From positions 372,001 to 436,000 of the forward strand of contig NZ_JACOFX010000002.1 in the NCBI RefSeq assembly GCF_014284125.1: a DNA stretch of 64,000 nucleotides. The letters run 5' to 3'. The position numbers were made by a program, and so were the translations under genes. The notes under the pieces are model-generated. The model had not been told where the DNA came from, did not search any database, and saw only the letters and a program-made list of their open reading frames with translations. Below are positions 41,851-50,622 of the stretch, one piece after another (position 1 is the first letter of the stretch; each line of letters opens with the position of its first letter). Origin of the DNA: Undibacterium umbellatum (lineage in GTDB: Bacteria; Pseudomonadota; Gammaproteobacteria; Burkholderiales; Burkholderiaceae_D).

Positions 41851-43833
41851 TTATTTGACCGCTGTATTCTCATCCAGGAATTTTTCTACCTTAGTCCAGA
41901 AGTCAACGTTGTTTCTCAGCAGACGCCAGCCATGGCCTTCTTCCTTATATGTGATCCATTCAATTTTGGCATTTGCAGGCGCTGCCTTTTTGAATTTCTC
42001 ACCATGTATCAGAGGTACACGCCTGTCAGCAATACCGTAGGCAAGTATCAAGGGCTTGGTCAGCCTGTGAGCTTGCTCTGCAGGGGAAGTGGCTTTCAAT
42101 TGTGCCGCATCCTTCTGTTGGTCACCAATCAGGATAGGCATACCAAAACGCTGCCATGCGCTGCCATCCTGATCACTCCAGGTGACGTCGTACAGCAAAT
42201 TGATATCAGATACGCCGACCCAGCTGATACCGCAACGATACAGGTCCGGGTCTTTGATCAATCCCATCAGTACTGCATAACCACCGTAACTGGCACCGGC
42301 GATGCAAACGCGGTTGGCATCGGCATAGCCTTTTTCTATCGCCCATTTGGTGGCATCGGTGATGTCATCCTGCATGGCCAGTCCCCATTGCTTCCAGCCA
42401 GACTTGAACAGATTATTGCCATAGCCTGTACTGCCACGGAAGTCTGGTTCCAGGACCGCATAGCCGCGCGAGGCCAGGAATTGGGTCTGTGGATTCCAGC
42501 CCCAGCGACCACCACGCACATACGGACCGCCATGCACCATGACCACCATGGGCAGGTTTTTACCTGTGCTGTTACGCGGCAAGGTCAGGTAAACCGGGAT
42601 TTCCATGCCATCACGTGCCTTGATGCGGAAGAAATCCTGGTAAGACATTTTTTTGGAATCGACTTCAGGCAAGCTGTCACCAATCGCGGTGAATTGCTCT
42701 GTCTTGGTGTCGAACAAGAACGTCGATCCAGGGTGAATGTCTGAAAATGAGCTGACCAGAACGACGCTACTTTCATCGCCTTCGGCGATGGTCAGCATGT
42801 TGACAGTGTTAGGCAATTTTTCGTCGATTTTCTTTTGTATCGCCTTGTATTTTTCATCAAGCCACGTCACGCCTGGTGCATCCGTTTCATAGCGCACGCC
42901 CAAAAGCTTGTTCTGTTTTTTGTTAAAAATAAAACCGCCTGAAAAATCAAAGCCTTTGGCGGAGATAATGGGGTTGGCATCAATCTTATTTTTTTCGAGA
43001 TCGTAGCGATACACAGATTTGGTATCCTGCCCCTGATTCGCAGTCACGTAGAGCTGGCCATCAGGTGCGATAAATGCTGGAGAGAAACCATCTTCTGTTC
43101 TGCCGTTATATTCTATGAGCTTGCGCCATTGCTTGGTGTTCGGATCTTTGTACTGGACACCACTTATTTCATCCAGATTTGTCATGGCAATACGCACTTC
43201 GCCTGACATATCTGCTAGAACTCCGGTGGAGTTGGGCGGCGTCTGTATGATTTCGTTATAGCCAGTCAGCGTATTTAATTTCAAGATGCTGGCCGTCGGA
43301 TTTTGCCTGGTTCCACTACCATGAGCGACGAATACATCGTCTGAATTTTCCACACCTGTCGAACTGACAAAGTAATGACGCGCAGTCAGTACGCGAAATT
43401 TGCCAGAACTCCCCATTGTTTCTATCAGTTGACGAAATTCTGAGCCATCCTTATTGACAGCGAATAGACCGCTACCTTTATAGACTTCACCATCCCCCAG
43501 CTTTCTATCGCCAATACCGAATACCAATCGATTATTGTTCACCCAGGAAAAGAAAGTGACGTCACTTTTTTCATACTGTGCCAGGATCTTGGGAGTGCGG
43601 CTAGTGAGATCCATGACAGCAAGATTTAATCTCTCATTGGCACCAGCGGAAATCATTGCTAAATATTTTCCATCCGGCGAAAAGCGGATCCCATTGATTT
43701 GTGGGCTCTTGAAAAACTTTTCTACCGGGATGCGCTCTGACGTGCCATCAGCATATGCTGGCAAAGTCAGGCTGCTTACGATAATTGCCCCGACTGAAAT
43801 GCATCGGAACACGGATGTGAGCATGTGATTCAT
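41851..43833 (-). CDS. Exported S9-family peptidase (prolyl oligopeptidase/acylaminoacyl-peptidase type)
   Basis: The 660-residue protein has a signal peptide (about residues 1-29, ending LPAYA), a beta-propeller (about 35-390) and a C-terminal alpha/beta-hydrolase domain. The catalytic triad is visible: Ser515 in AGASYGGYAVL, Asp in YGIADRRVPLIHG and His in EEGHGW. Such enzymes cut short peptides, in this case in the periplasm. ATG 43833 is chosen because GGGAAAAC precedes it; ATG 43845 has no such site. A TonB receptor gene lies just upstream on the same strand. Confidence 0.9.
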   Translation of the reverse strand: MNHMLTSVFRCISVGAIIVSSLTLPAYADGTSERIPVEKFFKSPQINGIRFSPDGKYLAMISAGANERLNLAVMDLTSRTPKILAQYEKSDVTFFSWVNNNRLVFGIGDRKLGDGEVYKGSGLFAVNKDGSEFRQLIETMGSSGKFRVLTARHYFVSSTGVENSDDVFVAHGSGTRQNPTASILKLNTLTGYNEIIQTPPNSTGVLADMSGEVRIAMTNLDEISGVQYKDPNTKQWRKLIEYNGRTEDGFSPAFIAPDGQLYVTANQGQDTKSVYRYDLEKNKIDANPIISAKGFDFSGGFIFNKKQNKLLGVRYETDAPGVTWLDEKYKAIQKKIDEKLPNTVNMLTIAEGDESSVVLVSSFSDIHPGSTFLFDTKTEQFTAIGDSLPEVDSKKMSYQDFFRIKARDGMEIPVYLTLPRNSTGKNLPMVVMVHGGPYVRGGRWGWNPQTQFLASRGYAVLEPDFRGSTGYGNNLFKSGWKQWGLAMQDDITDATKWAIEKGYADANRVCIAGASYGGYAVLMGLIKDPDLYRCGISWVGVSDINLLYDVTWSDQDGSAWQRFGMPILIGDQQKDAAQLKATSPAEQAHRLTKPLILAYGIADRRVPLIHGEKFKKAAPANAKIEWITYKEEGHGWRLLRNNVDFWTKVEKFLDENTAVK

Positions 43834-43928
43834 TTGTTTTCCCATAAAATTTAAAATGAAAATGAAGTGGCACTAAAAATAAACGCCCCGGAGTTCGAGG
43901 CGTTTATTCATTACACTACGTCACCCAA

Positions 43929-46814
43929 TCAACGGAAAACGTATCTTGCTGACAATGTGAAATAACGACCGAAGTTGTTATGCAAAGTTGTGTTATAACC
44001 TTGCTGTACTGTTGTACTGGTGTTGGAACCAGGAGCATACGGTGCTTTTGAATCTGTAATGTTCCTGATATTCAGGCCCAGTGTCAGATTCTTGATACCA
44101 GTGTAGCTATAACCTAAATCCAAAGTAGTCCAGCTCGCCATTTGGCAGTCTGGGAAGTACTTGTTATAGTTTGGCTGGAGCTGGATCGAAGTTGCACTTG
44201 CTGGCTGACCAGAGCCGTAGTGGCAGTACGGCACAGGATAGGTCGTTTCATTATCGTAACGACGATATTGTGCAATGCTGTCTGTGAAACGCAATGTACC
44301 ATAAACAGTATGTGGGCCTTTTTCCCAGACGCTGGTCAGGGAGGCGCGCAAACGTGGAATGGATCCAACAGAAGTCGCCCAGTCATTCAGGCCACCATTG
44401 GTGCCAACAGCATTTCTTTCCGTATCACCAGGTGCTTCTGCGCGACGATATGAAATCAGGTAAGTGGATTTCAAAGAAGTCGTCAACTTGCCATTTTCAC
44501 CGAGGTTGTTGCGCAATTTCAGCTCAACGTCTACGCCACTCACTTCAGTACTACCTTGATTTACCCAAGGAGTTTTGACAGCCAGCAATGGGCCAGTACC
44601 CGGAATAGGGTTACCGTTGGCATCTTTCAACTGATTCAGTGGATTAGTATCACGTACTATATAGTCCGCTGGGAAATCGGCAGGATGTTCCAACAGGAAA
44701 GTTGAGCTACTCAGAGCAACTTCACCTTCTTGACGCAGTTTATAGGCATCAATAACCACGTCAAAATTGGATGAGGGAGAGTAAATCATGCCTAAAGCAT
44801 AGCTCTTGGACTTTTCTGGCTTCAGTTCTGGATTGGCACCGCCTACACCGGAAACGCTCTTGGAGCAATCAGCCTGTTCTGCACCTGCAACTGGATTTGC
44901 ACCATTTGGGCAACGGATAGGGTCAACTGTACCGTTCAGGAAGAACTGGGCACCACCGGCAGCAACTTGTGACAACGCTGGAGCGCGGAAACCTTCGGCA
45001 TAAGTACCACGGAAAGCCAAACCATCTGTGACTGTCCATTTTGCGCCAACCTTAGGTACGAAATTACCTTTGAAACTTGGGTATTTATCGTAGCGGCCTG
45101 CAAAATCCATTTCAAAGTTTTTCAGGAATGGTGTGCGGAACTCAAGGAAAGCAGATGACACATTGCGTTGTGCGTTGATTGCTGTCGTCGACAAGCCAAG
45201 TATGTCACCACGCGCATTGATAGGATCTGGATCGATCTTCAGTTTTTCCTGGCGTAACTCGAAACCAGCCGCGAAGCCAATTGCACCGCCGCCGAGAGAG
45301 CCAAACTCAGTTGTTGCCTTGCCATCCCATTGGGTAATCTCAGCAGTGCCAATATTGGTTAAATCAGGACTGATGGTTGGATCCGCAGCCAATGAAGCCA
45401 AAGAGCGGTTGTCTGTAATTAACTTGCGCAGTGTAGGCAGGTAAAGGAAGCCATGAGCTACTTCGTTGCGTTTGGAGCGATTCCACAGTACGGCGCTTTC
45501 CCAGTCCCAAGTAGAGATACTGCCCTTCAAGCCAGCGACCAGGCGTGCACTTTCATTTTGCAAATCAGTACCAGTTTTTAAGTTCTCGAAGCGATAAGCA
45601 ACTGCTGAACGGGCGTCCTTGTTCGGATTGTCAGGGTGGCCCACCGGTAAAATTGCCTGGAAAGGTGTTGCCAGACCACCAACCAGGAAGTTCGTGGTAG
45701 GTGAGGTGCCGCTAATGCTACGTGCCGGAGAACGATAGACGCGTTTGGAGTCTGTGTAAGCAAATTCACCAAAAGCCGACAGCTTGTCATTGATCTTCAG
45801 GTTACCCACGGTCATGAAGTTGACGTCATCACCTTTGCTTTGTACGTCGGTGAAGGCTTCCAGATCGTAGTTGCAGAAAGTGCGGCCACGAAGTACGCTA
45901 GTGGCAGCAATGTTATGCTCAGGGCCGCCTACCAGCTTACGTGATGCATCGCAATTAGTTTGGTTGATGACAGTCGCGCCAGTGGTAAAGAACGACAGGG
46001 CACCAGGTGTGCGTTCTTTATAAAAGAATGCCTGATTGGAGATGCTGCTACTGTAAGGATTCAGACGGAAGTTGATGTCAGAATACAGTTTCGCTTCGAT
46101 ATCATTGGAGCCATTTTGGACTGTTGTCGCATTCTGTTTTCTGTAATCAACCGCAAACAGAACATTGTAACCCTGGCTGGAATAATCACCGAAACCTATC
46201 GTGCCATTGACGTTTTGACGACCAAACTCACGGTCGTCATTGGCGCTGATATTGGCTGAAACTTCGCCGCCCTGATAATCGCGTTTGGTAATGAAGTTGA
46301 TAACGCCAGCAACCGCATCAGAACCGTAAATTGCAGAGGCACCATCCTTGAATATTTCTACTTTTTCGATTGCTGAAATCGGGATGCTGTTCAGATCATA
46401 CAGTGTGGACTGACCATTGTTTGGGTTCGCATACGCAGATGGCGTCATACGACGGCCATTCAACAGGATCAGTGTCGAGGTAGAACCCAGGCCACGCAGG
46501 GATGCTGTAGCAACGCCGCGGGAGAAACCATTTTGATCTGGCGTATCGTTATAACCGCCTGTACCCATGGATGGGACATTTTTCAACAACTCCAGCACCG
46601 TCGTTGCACCACTTTGCTTGATTTCTTTAGCAGTGATGGTTTGTATAGGTGAAGTACCTTCTTTATCAGCACGTTTGATGTTCGAGCCGGTAATCTCAAT
46701 ACGTTGTGGTGCTTCAGTCTGAGCGTGGGCGTAGCCCCCGATCAGCATGGAGCCAGCAAATACGCTGAGCGCCAGGCGCACTGACTGCACGCCTATTTTT
46801 TCTTTAAATATCAT
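43929..46814 (-). CDS. TonB-dependent outer-membrane receptor
   Basis: The 961-residue protein has a signal peptide (about residues 1-31, ending AHA), a plug domain (about 45-170; SGATTVLELLKNVPS, LNSIPISAIEKVEIFKDGASAIYGSDAVAGVINFIT in two parts) and a long beta-barrel ending SARYVFR. No TonB box-like FecA signalling domain precedes the plug. Together with the neighbouring peptidases it probably imports peptides rather than siderophores. It is divergent from the metalloprotease gene and followed by an S9 peptidase gene. Confidence 0.9.
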   Translation of the reverse strand: MIFKEKIGVQSVRLALSVFAGSMLIGGYAHAQTEAPQRIEITGSNIKRADKEGTSPIQTITAKEIKQSGATTVLELLKNVPSMGTGGYNDTPDQNGFSRGVATASLRGLGSTSTLILLNGRRMTPSAYANPNNGQSTLYDLNSIPISAIEKVEIFKDGASAIYGSDAVAGVINFITKRDYQGGEVSANISANDDREFGRQNVNGTIGFGDYSSQGYNVLFAVDYRKQNATTVQNGSNDIEAKLYSDINFRLNPYSSSISNQAFFYKERTPGALSFFTTGATVINQTNCDASRKLVGGPEHNIAATSVLRGRTFCNYDLEAFTDVQSKGDDVNFMTVGNLKINDKLSAFGEFAYTDSKRVYRSPARSISGTSPTTNFLVGGLATPFQAILPVGHPDNPNKDARSAVAYRFENLKTGTDLQNESARLVAGLKGSISTWDWESAVLWNRSKRNEVAHGFLYLPTLRKLITDNRSLASLAADPTISPDLTNIGTAEITQWDGKATTEFGSLGGGAIGFAAGFELRQEKLKIDPDPINARGDILGLSTTAINAQRNVSSAFLEFRTPFLKNFEMDFAGRYDKYPSFKGNFVPKVGAKWTVTDGLAFRGTYAEGFRAPALSQVAAGGAQFFLNGTVDPIRCPNGANPVAGAEQADCSKSVSGVGGANPELKPEKSKSYALGMIYSPSSNFDVVIDAYKLRQEGEVALSSSTFLLEHPADFPADYIVRDTNPLNQLKDANGNPIPGTGPLLAVKTPWVNQGSTEVSGVDVELKLRNNLGENGKLTTSLKSTYLISYRRAEAPGDTERNAVGTNGGLNDWATSVGSIPRLRASLTSVWEKGPHTVYGTLRFTDSIAQYRRYDNETTYPVPYCHYGSGQPASATSIQLQPNYNKYFPDCQMASWTTLDLGYSYTGIKNLTLGLNIRNITDSKAPYAPGSNTSTTVQQGYNTTLHNNFGRYFTLSARYVFR

Positions 46815-47425
46815 TATTGTTCCCTCTTTGTTGATAGACCAGATGCAATCGGGTGCCGGATCCGTTTAAGCAGCCAGGTCAAAGTTACAAAAATTTTGTG
46901 AATTTCCAAACTTTTCTGTACTGCTGTCTGATGAGTTTTCACCAAATCTTTCTTCTCTATATTTGCGCGGAGGAAATGAAAGGCAATGAATCAAACAGAA
47001 CTTTATTATGTAAATAAAATACCTTCGGGGGAAAGCATTTGTTACCAATTTCTGACTAGCTGTTGTTTGACGGCGACAAGAAATGAAAATTTAATTTCTA
47101 ATTTTTCATGAAATTGAAATTATGTGATCGTTTTACAAATGCATGCATTTCCATATAATTTTCATGAATAAGCTTATAAAATGAAGAGAAAATGAACTAT
47201 TTGAAAGAAAATGCCACCAATTCATGGGAATTTTCTGATTCGCATGGATTTTCAAAAATGCGAAAAAATTTTCAAATTTAAAGATTTCTGCAAAAATCGC
47301 AGCTGCTGATAAGTTCCTGCAACTTGTAACAGCTTGTAACGTAAAAGCAGGCCTATGAGCTTAGTCGTGCATGTGCTTCTGATAAATACATGTACTACTG
47401 TCTAAACAAATAACCAGGAAAAAAT
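46815..47425. other. 611-bp AT-rich divergent control region
   Basis: This separates the divergent TonB-receptor and metalloprotease genes. It is strongly AT-rich. CTTGTAAC occurs twice exactly ten bases apart (47323-47330 and 47333-47340), and TTTCATGAA occurs near 47104 and 47160, the first within an imperfect palindrome (TAATTTC...GAAATTA, 47092-47122). A 60-codon minus-strand frame here has no supporting features. Confidence 0.5.
47323..47340. promoter_or_regulatory. Helically phased direct repeat CTTGTAAC
   Basis: Two copies of CTTGTAAC start ten bases apart, so they face the same side of the helix. They lie 86 bases before the metalloprotease start and could bind a regulator of the peptide-use locus. 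Confidence 0.35.
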
Positions 47426-50068
47426 ATGAAATTGCCAAAAGAAGTACATTTCAAGAAAAAGACCCTACTCCTTTTGTTGTGTGCCATGAGTGAGCTTGCA
47501 TTTGCTCAGACACCTCCTGCAACAAGCCCTGCAACGAATGGCAACGCCGCTGCAACACCTGCAATTGCGCCAGTTGCTGCACCTGCACCAGCGCCGGGTT
47601 TGCGCCCGTTCAAAGATATCATTAAGGATGCAAAAGAGCTCAAGGGCTTTTTTAATCTGTATCAGAAAGACGACAAGGTATGGATGGAAATCCGTCCTGA
47701 GCAATTTGATAAGCCCTTCCTGTTTACTTACAATATTCCCAATAGCATAGGTGAACGTGGTTTGTATGGTAGCCAGATGGGCCGTGGTTATCAGGCGGTA
47801 TTCAAAAGAATCGGCAATCAGGTGCAATTGCTGGCCAGGAATACAGAATTTTATGCCACCCCAGGCACTCCTCAGGCTCTGGCCGTCGCCCAGGCTTTTT
47901 CAGATAGTTTGTTGGCCAGTGCTCCGGTCTTGAGTTCTCCGAATAGTGATTCTAAAGGCATCTTGGTAGATGCCAGTACCTTGCTGTTCAACGATATTCC
48001 TGCTTACTCAACAAGGTTGGAATTTGCCTACCGTACTATGTATGTACTGGACAAGCCGAATACCAGTTTCGGTAAATTGACTGCAGATGAGTCTTTGGCT
48101 GGTTTCTTCGTCAATGCGCACTTTGCCACGCCACGCATTGCTGCTGCGCCGCTGGTGCCGCCACCAGTTCCTATGCCTACGCCACCACAAACGACGCCTG
48201 ATCCACGTAGTTTCTTTGTAGGCTTTTATTTTAATTTCGCAGCCTTGCCAGCAGAAGTGATGCGCTCACGTCTTGCAGATGACCGCTTAGGGCACTTTGT
48301 CACGACCAGCTACGATTTCACCGAAGATATCAAGCCCAAGACTTCACGCCATTTCGTCAATCGCTGGCGTCTGGAAAAGCAAGACCCGGCAGCGGCCTTA
48401 TCTGAACCCAAACAGCCTATTGTTTACTGGCTGGATAAAAACGTACCAGAAAAATATCGCAAGTCCATTACCGAAGGTGTACTGGAGTGGAACAAGGCAT
48501 TTGAAAAGATAGGTTTCAAAAACGCTGTTGTGGCGAAACAGCAAACCGAAAAAGACAATTTCGACACCATGGATGCGCGTCATGCCTCGATACGCTGGTT
48601 TGTCGGTGCGGATGTCGGTTTCGCCATTGGCCCTTCGCGTGTCGATGAGCGCAGTGGTGAAATCCTGGATGCAGATATTGGCATGTCAGATGTGTTCGCC
48701 CGTGGCGCACGCCGTATGATAGGTGAGGATGCGCAGGCACATGCCATGTCAGGCCACGCCCACGGTGAATGCAATTTTGCTCATGAGGCATCGATGGAAA
48801 TGGGTTTCGCCATGGATTTGCTGGACGCCCGTGGTGAAGTCGACATGGATAGCCCCAAGGCTGAAGCGCTGGCACAAGCCTATGTAAAAGATGTGATCAT
48901 GCATGAAGTCGGTCACACTTTGGGTTTGCGCCACAACTTCCGCTCTTCCACGATTTATACCTTGAAGCAATTGCAAGATCCGGCCTTTACCAAAGTCAAT
49001 GGCATGGCTGGCTCCATCATGGATTATGTCCCTTTCAACCTGGCGACCAAGGGCGAGCCTCAGGGGGAGTATGTGATGTCGTCCCTGGGACCTTATGATT
49101 ATTGGGCGATTGAGTATGCTTACAAGCCTGTCGACGCGGATAAAGAAAAAGAAGAACTGGCCCGTATCGCATCGCGCTCTACGGAACCTTTGCTGGCCTA
49201 TGGCACAGACGAGGATTCCATGGGAACGCTGGTATCCGACCCCGATGTCAACGTCTTTGATCTGGGTTCAGATCCGCTGGCTTATATCCAAAAGCGCCTG
49301 ACAATTTCGCGTGAATTATGGGACAGGCTGCAAACTCGACAGCTCAAGACTGGCGATAGCTATGAAACCCTGCGCCGCAGTTTTGAGTATGGTTTCGGTC
49401 AATTTGCCCGTACCATGCCAGTAGCGACCAAATTCGTTGGCGGCACTACCTTCTTGCGTGATCATGCTGGTACAGGTCGTGCAACGTACACACCGATCGC
49501 CGCAGAGCGCCAGCGTCAGGCCTTGAAGCTAGTTTCTGACAGTTTGTTCACCGCGAAGAGCTTTGTCTTCTCACCTGAATTATTGAGTCGTATGGGGGTC
49601 GATCATTTTCAGCGCGCCAACCGTAACGACATTTCCATTTCTGCTCGTTTGCTGGGTTTGCAGACAGCAGCTTTGGATCAGTTGATGTCGGATGTCGTTG
49701 CCCAACGCATGCTCAACGCAGCAGAAAAACTGCGCGATCCCAAGAAAATGCTTTCCCTGCATGAACTGTACGGCACTTTGCAAACCAGTATCTGGAGTGA
49801 ATTGTCCAGTGGTGCCGACATCGTTTCTGCACGTCGTAATCTGCAACGCGAGCATCTGAAGCGTTTATCAAATGCCTTGTTGAAACCAGCAGCAACTACT
49901 CCTGCAGACGCCCGCAGCCTGCAAAGAGAACAGGCGAATCAGTTGCTGGTGGCTATCCGTGCTGCGGTCGGCAAGCCTATGAGTGCAGAAGCGCGTGCTC
50001 ACTTGTCGGAGAGCCTGGCAACCTTGAATGAAGTGCTGAAGGCTTCACTGGTCAGGACTGGCGTTTAA
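47426..50068 (+). CDS. Exported zinc-dependent metalloprotease (DUF5117/DUF5118 type, metzincin-like)
   Basis: The 880-residue protein has a signal peptide (about residues 1-27, ending AFA), an Ala/Pro/Thr-rich linker, a beta-rich DUF5118/DUF5117-like region, and a protease domain. The zinc motif HEVGHTLGLRH spans residues 493-503 (ligands His493, His497, His503; catalytic Glu494), with the downstream SIMDYVPFN as the likely Met-turn. It is probably periplasmic or outer-membrane bound and feeds peptides to the neighbouring receptors and S9 peptidases. A terminator follows. Confidence 0.9.
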   Translation: MKLPKEVHFKKKTLLLLLCAMSELAFAQTPPATSPATNGNAAATPAIAPVAAPAPAPGLRPFKDIIKDAKELKGFFNLYQKDDKVWMEIRPEQFDKPFLFTYNIPNSIGERGLYGSQMGRGYQAVFKRIGNQVQLLARNTEFYATPGTPQALAVAQAFSDSLLASAPVLSSPNSDSKGILVDASTLLFNDIPAYSTRLEFAYRTMYVLDKPNTSFGKLTADESLAGFFVNAHFATPRIAAAPLVPPPVPMPTPPQTTPDPRSFFVGFYFNFAALPAEVMRSRLADDRLGHFVTTSYDFTEDIKPKTSRHFVNRWRLEKQDPAAALSEPKQPIVYWLDKNVPEKYRKSITEGVLEWNKAFEKIGFKNAVVAKQQTEKDNFDTMDARHASIRWFVGADVGFAIGPSRVDERSGEILDADIGMSDVFARGARRMIGEDAQAHAMSGHAHGECNFAHEASMEMGFAMDLLDARGEVDMDSPKAEALAQAYVKDVIMHEVGHTLGLRHNFRSSTIYTLKQLQDPAFTKVNGMAGSIMDYVPFNLATKGEPQGEYVMSSLGPYDYWAIEYAYKPVDADKEKEELARIASRSTEPLLAYGTDEDSMGTLVSDPDVNVFDLGSDPLAYIQKRLTISRELWDRLQTRQLKTGDSYETLRRSFEYGFGQFARTMPVATKFVGGTTFLRDHAGTGRATYTPIAAERQRQALKLVSDSLFTAKSFVFSPELLSRMGVDHFQRANRNDISISARLLGLQTAALDQLMSDVVAQRMLNAAEKLRDPKKMLSLHELYGTLQTSIWSELSSGADIVSARRNLQREHLKRLSNALLKPAATTPADARSLQREQANQLLVAIRAAVGKPMSAEARAHLSESLATLNEVLKASLVRTGV

Positions 50069-50123
50069 TGATGTAAATAATATCTGCTATTTATATAATT
50101 TATTGAGTAAATTATTTAAACGT

Positions 50124-50153
50124 TAAAAGCCCGTGCATTGCACGGGCTTTTTT
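50124..50153 (+). terminator. Intrinsic terminator of the metalloprotease gene
   Basis: AAAAGCCCGTGC and GCACGGGCTTTTTT form a perfect stem with a short loop followed by T-run. Confidence 0.9.
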
Positions 50154-50503
50154 ATGGGCGCAGGTGTAACGAATTGGCCTTAAATAGTTTGCACTATTTT
50201 TTTTCCTCAGCGAAAAGTTCCCGCTTAAGTACGAAAAAACAACAGTGCTAAATATATTTTAATGCTTGCTCAATATGCAATTTTTAAAAACATAATTCTG
50301 GTTACGCAGAAAATTCCATAAAAAACACATATTTTTAGGGCTAATCAAAAACAATATTCCCAATTGTTAAAAATGTCGAGGATGAAAACTGGGACTCATT
50401 AAGAAAAACTAAACATGTTACATAATGTCACAGTTCATAATCACTGTTCTTCCAAAGAACCTTATGTTTTTGCAAGCAGATATATCCGGTGAAGTAAGGG
50501 AGA

Positions 50504-50532
50504 TTGTCATTTTCAAGGGATGAAAATGACAA
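50504..50532. promoter_or_regulatory. Inverted repeat upstream of the TonB receptor gene
   Basis: TTGTCATTTTC and GAAAATGACAA are perfect 11-base complements separated by seven bases. The end lies 90 bases before the receptor ATG. With no T-run it could be an operator or a 5'-leader hairpin. Confidence 0.5.
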
Positions 50533-50622
50533 CTATGCCGAATAAAATTTGAGCAAAAATGAAGCGCAATCGTTCCTGGAAGTTCGCGCTTGCATTGAAA
50601 AATTAAAATAGAAAGGTAATTC

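Larger units (their letters stand above)
50069..50622. other. 554-bp AT-rich region before the second TonB receptor gene
   Basis: It holds the terminator of the metalloprotease gene at its start and the inverted repeat at 50504-50532. The rest is AT-rich without a supported gene. GAAAGG just before the ATG is the ribosome-binding site. Confidence 0.5.

Noticed and set aside
46866..47048. 60-codon minus-strand frame in the divergent gap
   Set aside because: It lies in AT-rich control sequence, with no ribosome-binding site.
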